The position numbers and the translations under genes are program-made. Below, one piece after another: positions 49,413-58,002 of a stretch of 64,000 bases of DNA (positions are counted from its first letter, which is position 1; every line of letters starts with the position of its first letter). Source of the stretch: RYN-230 sp963813975 (GTDB lineage: Bacteria > Actinomycetota > Actinomycetes > Streptosporangiales > Streptosporangiaceae); NCBI GenBank assembly GCA_963813975.1, contig CAWFAP010000007.1, positions 124,001 to 188,000 of the forward strand. The letters run 5' to 3'. Under the pieces are notes generated by a model, which saw nothing but the letters and a program-made list of their open reading frames with translations, had not been told where the DNA came from and ran no database searches.

Positions 49413-50753
49413 ATGATCGGTGGCAGTGATCGCCAGGCCAGTCCACGTCGGACCCCCCTGGTACCCAAACCCAGACGCCGGGCCCGGCCCCGCTTCCGGG
49501 TCCTGGCCGCGGCAGGTGGCGGTGCCGTACTGGCGTCCGCGCTGCTGGCCGCCTGCGGCACCAGCAGCGCCAGCACCGGGCCGGTCACGCTAAACTTTTA
49601 CAACTTCCCGGACCCGTCCGGCGCGGTCCAGTCGGCGGCGGACAACTGCACCACCGCCAGCCACGGGCGCTACAGGATCATCTACAACAAGCTGCAGAAC
49701 GCCGCGGACCAGCAGCGGCTGCAGATGGCGCGGCGGCTGGCCGCCCACGATGGCTCCATGGACATCCTCGGGCTCGACGTCACCTGGGAAGCTGAGTTCG
49801 CCCAGGCCGGCTGGATCCGGCCCTGGACCGGGCAAGCCAAGGCCGCGGCCATATCCGGCACGCTGGCCGGTCCGCTGAAAACCGCGATGTGGCACGGCCA
49901 GCTGGTGGCGGTGCCCTACAACAGCAACACCCAGCTGCTGTGGTACCGGTCGGACCTGGTGAAGAAGCCGCCGACCACCTGGGCGCAGATGTTCGCGGAC
50001 GCGCAGGCCCTGGCCAAGCAGGGCAAGCCGCACCTGATCGAGATCCAGGGCGCCCAGTACGAGGGCGTCGTCGTCTGGTTCAACACGCTGGTGGCCAGCG
50101 CGGGCGGCAGCATCCTGAACGCGACGTCAACGCAGGCCAAGCTCGGCCCGCCCGCGGTCAAGGCGCTGTCGATCATGAAGACGCTGGCCAGCTCGTCTTC
50201 GGCCGACCCGTCGCTCGGGGTGCAGATGGAGGACCAGAACCGGCTGGCCATGGAAGCGGGCACGGCCGCGTTCGAGCTGAACTACCCCTACGTCTATCCG
50301 TCGATGAAGGCCGACAACCCGAAGCTGTTCAAGGTGTTCAAGTGGGCGCCTTATCCGTCGGTGAACCCGGGTACGCGGGCCAAGGTGACGATCGGCGGTA
50401 TCGACCTGGCGGTCAGCTCCTACTCACCCCATCCCGCGCTCGCACAGCAGGCCGTGCTGTGCCTGCGCAATGCGGCCAACCAGCTGACGGCCGCGGTCAA
50501 GGGCGGCCTGCCGCCCACGCTGGCCAGCGTGTACAGCAACCCGAAGATGCAGGGCCCCTACCCGTTCCGGCAGCTGATCCTCCAGCAGGTCAACAACGGA
50601 TCCGTGCGGCCCAAGACCCCGCTCTACCAGGTCGTGTCCGTGGCGATCTCGCATCAGGTCTCGCCGCCCAGCTCCATCAACCCGGCGAGCACCGAGCAGA
50701 ACATGGGGACGCAGATCAACAATGCCCTGACCGGGAAGGGGCTGACTCCGTGA
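49413..50753 (+). CDS. ABC transporter sugar-binding lipoprotein
   Basis: A 446-residue periplasmic-type binding protein, anchored outside the membrane as a lipoprotein. The signal peptide has an Arg-rich n-region, a hydrophobic core and the lipobox LLAAC with the lipidated Cys48. The mature part begins NFYNFPDPSG and is a cluster B (maltose/trehalose/alpha-glucoside) type protein; it resembles LpqY-like trehalose binders. GGGAGG precedes ATG 49413. Two permeases and an MsmK/SugC-type ATPase follow, and a GH13 glucosidase gene lies 6 kb downstream, so an alpha-glucoside substrate is likely. Confidence 0.88.
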   Translation: MIGGSDRQASPRRTPLVPKPRRRARPRFRVLAAAGGGAVLASALLAACGTSSASTGPVTLNFYNFPDPSGAVQSAADNCTTASHGRYRIIYNKLQNAADQQRLQMARRLAAHDGSMDILGLDVTWEAEFAQAGWIRPWTGQAKAAAISGTLAGPLKTAMWHGQLVAVPYNSNTQLLWYRSDLVKKPPTTWAQMFADAQALAKQGKPHLIEIQGAQYEGVVVWFNTLVASAGGSILNATSTQAKLGPPAVKALSIMKTLASSSSADPSLGVQMEDQNRLAMEAGTAAFELNYPYVYPSMKADNPKLFKVFKWAPYPSVNPGTRAKVTIGGIDLAVSSYSPHPALAQQAVLCLRNAANQLTAAVKGGLPPTLASVYSNPKMQGPYPFRQLILQQVNNGSVRPKTPLYQVVSVAISHQVSPPSSINPASTEQNMGTQINNALTGKGLTP

Positions 50754-50784
50754 GCGCGCCCCGCAGGCACAGAGAGGTGGACAC

Positions 50785-51726
50785 ATGACCACCGTCACTC
50801 CTCCGGTTACCGCCCAGGAGCCCGCCGCCGGGCGGCGCCGCCGGGTCCCGCTGTCCGAAGGTGCGCGTGCGGAACGGCGGCTGGGCTGGCTGCTATGCGC
50901 GCCCGCGGTCATCGTCATGGTCGCGGTGACCGCGTACCCGATCGGCTACGCGATATGGCTGTCGCTTGAGCGTTACATCATGTCGTCCCCGCAGCTGACC
51001 AAGTTCGTGGGGCTGAGTAACTACGGAGCGATCCTCAGCTCGCCGTTCTGGTGGCACGCGCTGGTGGTGACGATCATCATCACGGTGGTGTCGGTGGCCA
51101 TCGAGTTCGTGCTGGGCATGGCGCTGGCGCTGCTGATGTACCGGACGATCTGGGGGAAGGGCGGGATCCGTACCGCGATCCTGATCCCCTACGGGATCGT
51201 GACCGTGGCCGCCGCGTTCAGCTGGCTGTACGCCTGGACGCCCAGCACCGGGTACCTGTCCGCGGCGTTCGGCAATGCCGCACCGCTGACGTCGACGAGC
51301 CAGGCGATCGGGATCATCATCCTGGCCGAGGTCTGGAAGACCACGGCGTTCATGGCGCTGCTGCTGATGGCCGGGCTGTCACTGGTGCCCGAGGACCTGC
51401 TCAAGGCGTCCAGGGTGGACGGGGCGAGCGGCTGGCAGCGGTTCACCCGGGTGATCCTGCCGCTGATGAAGCCCGCGATCCTAGTCGCGCTGCTGTTCCG
51501 GATGCTCGACGCGTTCCGGATCTTCGACAACATCTTCATCCTGACCCAGGGCAACAACGGAACCGGGTCGGTGTCGATCCTCACCTACGACAACCTGTTC
51601 ATCGGGCTGAACCTGGGCCTCGGCTCGGCGCTGTCCATCCTGATCCTCATCTGTGTGGCCATCATCGCGTTCGTGTTCATCAGGGGATTCGGCGCGGCCG
51701 CTCCCGGGACGGACATACGGCGATGA
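50785..51726 (+). CDS. Sugar ABC transporter permease (MalF/SugA type)
   Basis: A 313-residue inner-membrane permease with six spans. The first span LLCAPAVIVMVAVTAYPIGYAIWLS and the EAA loop EDLLKASRVDGASGWQRFTRVILPLMKPA, which docks with the ATPase, are typical of carbohydrate importers. AGAGAGGTGG precedes the ATG. It follows the binding protein by 31 bp and precedes the second permease, within one operon. Confidence 0.92.
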   Translation: MTTVTPPVTAQEPAAGRRRRVPLSEGARAERRLGWLLCAPAVIVMVAVTAYPIGYAIWLSLERYIMSSPQLTKFVGLSNYGAILSSPFWWHALVVTIIITVVSVAIEFVLGMALALLMYRTIWGKGGIRTAILIPYGIVTVAAAFSWLYAWTPSTGYLSAAFGNAAPLTSTSQAIGIIILAEVWKTTAFMALLLMAGLSLVPEDLLKASRVDGASGWQRFTRVILPLMKPAILVALLFRMLDAFRIFDNIFILTQGNNGTGSVSILTYDNLFIGLNLGLGSALSILILICVAIIAFVFIRGFGAAAPGTDIRR

Positions 51727-51760
51727 GGGCGGCTACCCGAGCAACGGAGGTGCGACGCTG

Positions 51761-52591
51761 ATGGCGGCCACGACACAGTCGAAGATCGGGTGGAGTGTCG
51801 CGAACGTAGTCACGATCGTGCTGGTGCTGATCCCGCTGGTATGGATCATCTCCCTGTCGTTCAAGACGACCGGCTCGATCACCGATCCGACCTACTTCCC
51901 GGTCCACTGGACGTGGAGCAACTACTCCGGCATCCTGACCACCTCCACCTTCATCCGGCCGCTGATCAACTCGATCGGCATCGGCCTGATCGCCACGTTC
52001 ATCGCGGTCGTGCTGGCCTCGATGGCGGCGTACGCGGTGGCCCGGCTGAACTTCCCCGGCAAGCAGGTCCTGATCGGGGTGTCGCTGCTGATCGCGATGT
52101 TCCCGGCGATCGCGCTGGCCACCCCGCTGTTCAACATCGAGCGGATCCTGGGCCTGTTCAACACCTGGCCGGGGCTGATCATCCCGTATGTCGCGACCGG
52201 CCTGCCGCTCGGCATCTACACGCTGTCCGCGTTCTTCCGGGAGATCCCGTGGGAGCTGGAGAAGGCGGCCAAGGTGGACGGGGCCACCCCGTTCCAGGCG
52301 TTCGTGCGGGTGATCGCGCCGCTGGCGGCACCGGGCATGGTCACCACCGCGATCCTGGTCTTCCTGTTCTGCTGGAACGAGTTCCTGCTCGCGATCACGC
52401 TGACCTCGACCACGGCCGCCCGTACCGCGCCGGCCGCACTCTCGTTCTTCACCGGGAACTCGCAGTTCGCCGTGCCGACCGGGTCGATCTCCGCGGCGGC
52501 GGTGGTCATCACCATTCCCATCATTATCTTCGTGCTGTTCTTCCAGCGCCGGATCGTTGCGGGGCTGACAGCCGGCGCGGTCAAGGGCTAG
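51761..52591 (+). CDS. Sugar ABC transporter permease (MalG/SugB type)
   Basis: A 276-residue second permease with six spans. The EAA loop reads WELEKAAKVDGATPFQAFVRVIAPLAAPG. Start ATG 51761 is supported by AACGGAGG 9-16 bases upstream. It forms a heterodimeric channel with the preceding permease. Length is as in MalG-like proteins. Confidence 0.92.
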   Translation: MAATTQSKIGWSVANVVTIVLVLIPLVWIISLSFKTTGSITDPTYFPVHWTWSNYSGILTTSTFIRPLINSIGIGLIATFIAVVLASMAAYAVARLNFPGKQVLIGVSLLIAMFPAIALATPLFNIERILGLFNTWPGLIIPYVATGLPLGIYTLSAFFREIPWELEKAAKVDGATPFQAFVRVIAPLAAPGMVTTAILVFLFCWNEFLLAITLTSTTAARTAPAALSFFTGNSQFAVPTGSISAAAVVITIPIIIFVLFFQRRIVAGLTAGAVKG

Positions 52592-52610
52592 CGGATCGAA
52601 GGAGAGACCA

Positions 52611-53903
52611 GTGGCTGAGATCGTTCTGGACAACATCACCAAGCGCTTCCCGGATGGTGCGCTGGCTGTTGACGACATCAACCTGGACATCGCCGACGGG
52701 GAGTTCGTCATCCTGGTCGGCCCGTCCGGCTGCGGCAAGTCCACCACGCTCAACATGATCGCCGGGCTGGAGGATATTACCGAGGGTGAGCTACGGATCG
52801 GCGGCAAGGTCGTCAACAACATGACGCCCAAGGACCGCGACATCGCGATGGTGTTCCAGAGCTACGCCCTGTACCCGCACATGACGGTCCGGGAGAACAT
52901 GGGCTTCGCGCTCAAGCTGGCCAAGACGCCGCAGAACGTCATCAACGAGAAGGTCGAGGAGGCCGCGCGGATCCTGGACCTGACCCAGCACCTGGACCGC
53001 AAGCCGGCCAACCTGTCCGGCGGCCAGCGGCAGCGGGTCGCGATGGGCCGGGCGATCGTCCGCGACCCGTCCGTGTTCCTGATGGACGAGCCACTGTCCA
53101 ACCTGGACGCGAAGCTGCGGGTGCAGATGCGCACCGAGGTGTCCCGGATCCAGCGCAGGCTGGGCACGACCATGGTGTATGTGACGCACGACCAGACCGA
53201 GGCGATGACCCTCGGTGACCGGGTAGCGGTCATGCGCAACGGCACGATCCAGCAGGTTGCGTCGCCGCAGGAACTCTACGACCAGCCCGCCAACCTGTTC
53301 GTGGCCGGCTTCATCGGCTCGCCCGCGATGAACTTCATGGGGGGAACCCTGGAGGAGGGCAAGCTGCGGACCGGCCTCGGGGACATCCCGCTGACCGGGC
53401 ATCTGCAGCAGGTGCTGAGCAGCTCGGCGCAGGGCCGGGACGTGATCGTGGGCATCCGTCCGGAGGACTTCGAGGACGCGGCCCTGGTGGCCAGCGAGAA
53501 CCGGGAGCACGGGATGACCTTCCCGGCCACCGTCGACGTGGTGGAGTCCCTCGGCTCGGAGAAGTACGTCTACTTCACCCAGGAGCTAGGCACGGTAGAC
53601 GCGGCCGAACTCAACGAGCTGGCCCGGGACTCCGGGCGAGCGGACACCGGTGCTTCCGGGGAAACCGTGGTCGCCCGGCTCGACCCGGCCACCCAAATCG
53701 GCGAGGGGGACAACGCCCAGATCTGGGTGGATGTGCGGGCGTTGCACGTGTTCGACCCTTCCACCGGCAAGAACCTGACCCGGGGGGGTGACTCCGGGTC
53801 GCCGGCCAGCCCGGCGGGCCCGGCGGGCGGCGACGCCCCGGCGCAGGCCGAGCCGGGGACGACCGGGCAGGACACCGGCTCTGCGGCCACGCCGCCGCGG
53901 TAA
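52611..53903 (+). CDS. Carbohydrate ABC transporter ATPase (MsmK/UgpC/SugC type)
   Basis: A 430-residue ATPase. Walker A GPSGCGKST, signature LSGGQRQRVAMGRAI, Walker B VFLMDEPLSNLDAK and the switch YVTHDQTEAM are present, followed by the regulatory TOBE-type domain (VGIRPEDFEDA). The last ~55 residues are a Pro/Gly/Ala tail. It powers the importer encoded upstream and, as such ATPases are often shared, perhaps other sugar importers. AAGGAGAG precedes the GTG. A strong hairpin follows the stop. Confidence 0.93.
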   Translation: MAEIVLDNITKRFPDGALAVDDINLDIADGEFVILVGPSGCGKSTTLNMIAGLEDITEGELRIGGKVVNNMTPKDRDIAMVFQSYALYPHMTVRENMGFALKLAKTPQNVINEKVEEAARILDLTQHLDRKPANLSGGQRQRVAMGRAIVRDPSVFLMDEPLSNLDAKLRVQMRTEVSRIQRRLGTTMVYVTHDQTEAMTLGDRVAVMRNGTIQQVASPQELYDQPANLFVAGFIGSPAMNFMGGTLEEGKLRTGLGDIPLTGHLQQVLSSSAQGRDVIVGIRPEDFEDAALVASENREHGMTFPATVDVVESLGSEKYVYFTQELGTVDAAELNELARDSGRADTGASGETVVARLDPATQIGEGDNAQIWVDVRALHVFDPSTGKNLTRGGDSGSPASPAGPAGGDAPAQAEPGTTGQDTGSAATPPR

Positions 53904-53912
53904 TCGGCGGCT

Positions 53913-53937
53913 GCCCCGCCGCGTCCGGCGGCGGGGC
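53913..53937. terminator. GC-rich hairpin after the ABC operon
   Basis: GCCCCGCCG (53913-53921) pairs with CGGCGGGGC (53929-53937) over a 7-base loop, between the convergent ATPase and ParB-like genes. It can end transcription from both sides. Confidence 0.5.
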
Positions 53938-53945
53938 CGCTGCGT

Positions 53946-54947
53946 TCAGTCCGCGGCGCCGCCGTCCTCATCAGCGGCGCCGCTGGGCTCATCAGCGGCT
54001 GCGTCCTGGTCGCCCGCGGCGGCCCCTGGCTCTCCCTCGACGCCCCCGCTGTCCTTCTGGTGCGGATGCGGCGCGGCGATTGAGCTGCGGATGCGCCCGC
54101 GGGGGCCCCGGAACTGCCGCTGGAGTTCCTCAATGACCTCGTCGTTCCACTCATGGGTGCGGATCAGCCGGTAGCGCTCGCGGGCGATGGTGAGGTACGC
54201 CTCGGCGTCGGTGCCGGAGCCAACCAGGTCCGCAGCGTGCAGCATGCGCACGACCGGGGTGAACTCGTCGGTGAACCAGCGCCGGGACACCTCGGACCGG
54301 TCGTAGAACTTGTGCTCATGCTGCATGAGCCGGAAACCCCAGGCCTCCACGGCCTCGCCGAGTTCCGCGTAGCCCCAGGGATCGGAGAAGCTGATCTTGG
54401 CGTAGGCCTGGGGCGTGAGCTTGACCCGGGAGCGGAACAGCCGCTCGTAGTTCTTGAACAACAGGTCCCCGCGGCGGCGGATGCCCCGCGCGGGCACGGC
54501 GGTGAGGACCTCGGTGACGTAAGCGTCGATCGTCTTCTGGCCCATGGCGAGCGCGATCGACACCCGGTGATGCCCGTCCGACACGAAGTGCAGGTCGCCG
54601 ACACGGTACACGTCGATGGGCGGGATCGACTCCCCCCGGCGCTGGGCCAGGGCCAGCCGCTCCCACCGCTCCCGGACCCGGCCCGAGGTGGGCCGGAAGC
54701 GGCGGTCGAAGTCCCGCGAGGAGTCCACCGTGCCCACCACGGTGTCCAGCTTGATTACCTGCAGACCCAGCTTCCGCTCGCCAGTCATGCCGAGCGCGGC
54801 GACGACCTCGTCGAAGGGCAGGATGAGGTTGACGTCGTCCGGTTCCCGGCGCAGCCGCTGCGAGAGCCGGGCCAGCACCTGGCGCCGCCGGGCACGCTGG
54901 AAGTCGTTCTCGACGTCGGCCCGGGGGAACCCGGTGTCAGCGGGCAT
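53946..54947 (-). CDS. ParB/Srx-fold protein, orphan
   Basis: A protein of ~333 residues. Its middle contains a ParB/sulfiredoxin-type domain, best seen as IPPIDVYRVGDLHFVSDGHHRVSIALAMG with the DGHHR nucleotide-binding motif. The helix-rich remainder (RYRLIRTHEWNDEVIEELQRQF) and a long acidic Gly/Ala/Asp tail are not recognised. It is not the chromosome-partitioning ParB: no ParA gene is near and the helix-turn-helix is lacking. The start is uncertain (ATG 54947 or GTG 55004) and overlaps the phosphoesterase stop, so the two are coupled. Function unknown; CTP- or ATP-dependent activity is possible from the fold. Confidence 0.72.
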   Translation of the reverse strand: MPADTGFPRADVENDFQRARRRQVLARLSQRLRREPDDVNLILPFDEVVAALGMTGERKLGLQVIKLDTVVGTVDSSRDFDRRFRPTSGRVRERWERLALAQRRGESIPPIDVYRVGDLHFVSDGHHRVSIALAMGQKTIDAYVTEVLTAVPARGIRRRGDLLFKNYERLFRSRVKLTPQAYAKISFSDPWGYAELGEAVEAWGFRLMQHEHKFYDRSEVSRRWFTDEFTPVVRMLHAADLVGSGTDAEAYLTIARERYRLIRTHEWNDEVIEELQRQFRGPRGRIRSSIAAPHPHQKDSGGVEGEPGAAAGDQDAAADEPSGAADEDGGAAD

Positions 54948-55701
54948 CGCGGTGGCCAGCCCGGTCGTAGCCAGCCCGGTGGCCGGCGCCGTTGTAACCA
55001 GCACTGTGATGCCCCGTCACGTCGGCCACCTGGCCGGTGGCGGGGTCGAGGTCGAACAGCTGCCATCCGGTGACGTTGCGGACGAGCGTGCGGCCGAGCC
55101 GGTGGTCGCGGCCGGCGGCCGGATCCGGGTCCACGTGCCCGTGCAGCAGCAGGGGCGGCTGCAGCCGTCCGGTGAGGACGTTGAGGGCGGGAAAACCCTG
55201 GTGCACCGGGTCGGTTCCGTCGCCCACGCCGCGCGGCGGGGCGTGGGTCAGCAGCACGTCCAGCTGGTGTGCCCGGCTGCGGCGCGGCAGGCGCAGCCGG
55301 ATCCGGGCGGCCAGCCGCCGGGCCCGGCGGGCCTGCTGCCGGTCGCTGTACTGGTTCGGCCCGGGGCGGTAGCGGCGGCTGCCACCCAGGCCGGCGATTC
55401 GCAGGCCGGCCACGTCCACCACCTGGCCGTCCGCGCTGACCGCGCCGTCCGGCCACGGCGGCCGGGCCGGCAGCCCGGCGCGCAGGGTCAGGCCGGCCCG
55501 GCTGACGCGGTAACCGGACAGGTCGGGGTCATGGTTGCCGGGCACGAAGACCAGCGGCACGTCGAGGGCGTTCATAAGGTAACCGAGGTATTCGAACGGC
55601 AGGTCGCCACAGCCCAGGATGATGTCGGCGCCGCGGGCCGGGCCGATATCGGCCCACAGGCCTTGCTCGACCACGTCGGAGACGGCCAGGACGCGAACCA
55701 C
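54937..55701 (-). CDS. Calcineurin-like metallophosphoesterase
   Basis: A 254-residue phosphoesterase. Metal motifs are ILGCGDLPFEYLGYL (GD), VPGNHD, THAPPRG and the C-terminal HGHVDPD, in the usual order; the first motif reads AVSDVVEQG with the expected Asp. It probably acts on a nucleotide or phosphoprotein in the cytoplasm. Start GTG 55701 is six bases after TACGAT, a leaderless arrangement. Its 3' end overlaps the ParB-like gene. The C-terminus carries short repeats (AGYNGAGHRAGYDRAGH). Confidence 0.85.
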   Translation of the reverse strand: MVRVLAVSDVVEQGLWADIGPARGADIILGCGDLPFEYLGYLMNALDVPLVFVPGNHDPDLSGYRVSRAGLTLRAGLPARPPWPDGAVSADGQVVDVAGLRIAGLGGSRRYRPGPNQYSDRQQARRARRLAARIRLRLPRRSRAHQLDVLLTHAPPRGVGDGTDPVHQGFPALNVLTGRLQPPLLLHGHVDPDPAAGRDHRLGRTLVRNVTGWQLFDLDPATGQVADVTGHHSAGYNGAGHRAGYDRAGHRDAR

Positions 55702-55707
55702 ACTGCG

Positions 55708-55713
55708 ATCGTA
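55708..55713 (-). promoter_or_regulatory. -10 box TACGAT, leaderless start of phosphoesterase
   Basis: On the minus strand TACGAT ends six bases before the GTG at 55701. Confidence 0.5.
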
Positions 55714-55739
55714 CGCTGCGAACCGGGGCCGCCGACGGG

Positions 55740-56147
55740 TCAGCGCGAGGCAGTTTCCCGGACGTCCAGGCCCCGCTGGCGCAGCCCGGCCTCGGCGCGG
55801 TAGATCTCGGCCTGCGGAACCAGGTCGCCGGGCGGCATCGGGCTGACATCCAGCCGCTCGCAGGCGACCCGCAGCAGGTCCAGGTAGGCGCCGCGGAGTG
55901 CCCGCAGCCTAACCCCCTTGGCCTGCATGTCCGTCCGGGTTTCCATGGCTTCCAGTTCCGCCCGCAGCCGTCGCATCCTGGCACCCAGCCGCTGGATCGG
56001 CTCGACTGTCACCGGCTCCGCGGTATGGAAGCTCCTCGCCCGGCGGCGCTCCGCGACCCAGCGGCATCCCCGGATGCTGCCCAGGATGGCGTAGCCCAGT
56101 GCCGTGGGCAGCAGGATCACCCCGATCAGCTCGATAGCCGGGCTCAT
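55740..56147 (-). CDS. Hypothetical protein with N-terminal membrane span
   Basis: A 135-residue protein with one N-terminal hydrophobic segment (AIELIGVILLPTALGYAILGSI) followed by a basic cytoplasmic stretch and a long amphipathic helix (RLGARMRRLRAELEAMETRTDM), likely a coiled coil. No family is recognised. It lies just upstream of the phosphoesterase gene on the same strand. ATG 56147 is preferred because the span begins right after it and GAGAG lies ahead. Confidence 0.65.
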   Translation of the reverse strand: MSPAIELIGVILLPTALGYAILGSIRGCRWVAERRRARSFHTAEPVTVEPIQRLGARMRRLRAELEAMETRTDMQAKGVRLRALRGAYLDLLRVACERLDVSPMPPGDLVPQAEIYRAEAGLRQRGLDVRETASR

Positions 56148-56359
56148 CTCTCTAGTTTCCGCCTGTGCCGCGGACAAGGCAAGGCGGAAGCCCGGCCAAA
56201 CGGCACCCAGGATGACGCGGGCCCGGGTCAGCGGCTGGAACCAGCGGCTGGGCCTGGCCGGCAGGCTGGCCAGAATGCAATCCGCCCGGCACGCGTTCAG
56301 TCAAGGAGGCGGGTCTCCGCACCCGCCCGGCCTAGCCGCTCACACCGCCCAGGAGAACC

Positions 56360-57931
56360 ATGGACACGCCCGAGACGGAGCCCCGCTGGTGGCACGGCGC
56401 CACCTTGTACCAGATCTACGTCAGGTCCTGGCAGGACACGAACGACGACGGTTACGGGGACCTCAACGGCGTTACCGCCCACCTGGACTACCTGTCCTGG
56501 CTCGGCGTGGACGGCGTCTGGCTGTCCCCGACCATGCCGTCGCCGGACGATGACTGGGGCTACGACGTCTCGGATTACATGGGCGTCCATCCGGACCTGG
56601 GCACCCTGGCCGACCTGGACCGGCTGATCGCCGAGGCCGGCCAGCGGGACATGCGGGTGCTGCTCGACCTGGTGCCGAACCACACCAGCAGCGCGCACCC
56701 CTGGTTCGTCGAGGCAGTCAGCGACCCGGCCTCGCCGCACCGGGAGTTCTACGTCTGGGCTGACCCGGCTCGCCGCGGCGGGCCGCCGAACAACTGGCTG
56801 GCCGCGACCGGCGCGCCCGCCTGGACCCTGGACGAGGCCAGCGGCCGGTACTTCCTGCACAATTTCCTGCCCAGCCAGCCCGACCTGAACTGGTGGAATC
56901 CCGCCGTGCACGAGGCGTTCGATGACATCCTCCGGTTCTGGTTCGACCGGGGCGTGGCGGGGTTCCGGATCGACGTGGCCCACGGGCTCTACAAGGACGC
57001 CCAGCTCCGCGACGATCCGCCCGCTCCCGAGGGGGAGCTGGTCCGCGGCCGGTTCGGCCTGGCCCAGGTGTACAGCGCGAACCGGCCGGAGTCACACGGG
57101 GTGTTCCGGGACTGGCGGAAGATCGCCGAGAGCTACCCGGTGCCCCGGGTGCTGCTCGGCGAGACCTGGGTCGGGGACCTGAACGCGCTGGCCGCCTTCC
57201 ACGGGCAGGGAGACGAGCTGCAGCTCACGTTCAACTTCCCGTTCATCTTCTCCCCGTTCACCGCGGAAGCCCTGTCCGCCGTGGTGGCCGAGTCGCTGGA
57301 CAAGCTGCCCGCCGGGGAGTGCCCAGTCTGGACCGCGTCCAACCACGACATCAGCCGGTTCCCGACCCGCTGGGGCGGCGGCGACGAGCGCCGGGCGCGG
57401 CTGGGCCTGCTCGTGCTGGCCACCCTGCCCGGCGCCCTCGTCCTGTATTACGGCGACGAGCTGGGCATGACCGACGTGGACGTCCCCGCCGGGCTGCTGC
57501 GGGACAAGATGCGGGCCGAGACCGGGACCAAGGAGAGCCGGGACCGGGCCCGGACCCCCATGCGGTGGGACTCCTCGCCGTCCGGGGGGTTCACCAGCGA
57601 CCACGTCCAGCCCTGGCTGCCGTACGGGGACCCCGGGAGCGGTTCCGTTGCGGAGATGCGAGCGGAACCATCGTCCATCCTGCGCCTGTGCCGCGACCTG
57701 CTGGCCCTGCGGCGGAAGGAATTCGCCGGCCAGCTGGCCAGCTACGGGCAGCGGCCGGCGCCGCGCGGGGTGTGGGCCTATGAGACCGGCGGCCTGCTGG
57801 TCGCGGCCAACTTCAGCGACGAGCCGGCCACGCTGGACGAGCCGCCCGGCGCGGTGCTGCTCAGTACCGGCGAGGGCGCGCTGGACGGCCAGGTGCTGCG
57901 GCCCTGGGCCGGGGTAATCGCCCGCGCCTGA
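56360..57931 (+). CDS. GH13 alpha-glucosidase/alpha-amylase family protein
   Basis: A 523-residue glycoside hydrolase. The (beta/alpha)8 barrel has the catalytic residues of GH13: Asp205 in GFRIDVAHG, Glu268 in LLGETWVG and Asp330 in ASNHDISRF; region I is DLVPNHTS. There is no signal peptide, so it acts in the cytoplasm, probably releasing glucose from imported alpha-glucosides. AGGAGAA precedes the ATG. It is near the sugar ABC importer operon on the same strand, with three minus-strand genes between. Confidence 0.9.
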   Translation: MDTPETEPRWWHGATLYQIYVRSWQDTNDDGYGDLNGVTAHLDYLSWLGVDGVWLSPTMPSPDDDWGYDVSDYMGVHPDLGTLADLDRLIAEAGQRDMRVLLDLVPNHTSSAHPWFVEAVSDPASPHREFYVWADPARRGGPPNNWLAATGAPAWTLDEASGRYFLHNFLPSQPDLNWWNPAVHEAFDDILRFWFDRGVAGFRIDVAHGLYKDAQLRDDPPAPEGELVRGRFGLAQVYSANRPESHGVFRDWRKIAESYPVPRVLLGETWVGDLNALAAFHGQGDELQLTFNFPFIFSPFTAEALSAVVAESLDKLPAGECPVWTASNHDISRFPTRWGGGDERRARLGLLVLATLPGALVLYYGDELGMTDVDVPAGLLRDKMRAETGTKESRDRARTPMRWDSSPSGGFTSDHVQPWLPYGDPGSGSVAEMRAEPSSILRLCRDLLALRRKEFAGQLASYGQRPAPRGVWAYETGGLLVAANFSDEPATLDEPPGAVLLSTGEGALDGQVLRPWAGVIARA

Positions 57932-57954
57932 CCTGGCGGGCCGTCCGGTGAACG

Positions 57955-58000
57955 CCGTGCGTCAGGCACCGGGGTTGGACACCGTGCGTTGGGCACCGGG
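57955..58000. repeat. 27-bp tandem duplication between convergent genes
   Basis: CCGTGCGTCAGGCACCGGG (57955) and CCGTGCGTTGGGCACCGGG (57982) are two copies, offset 27 bp, between the GH13 and SGNH-hydrolase stops. Confidence 0.7.
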
Positions 58001-58002
58001 CG

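Noticed and set aside
53946..54947. Chromosome partition protein ParB
   Set aside because: No ParA neighbour and no ParB helix-turn-helix or C-terminal dimer domain is seen; only the ParB/Srx core is shared.
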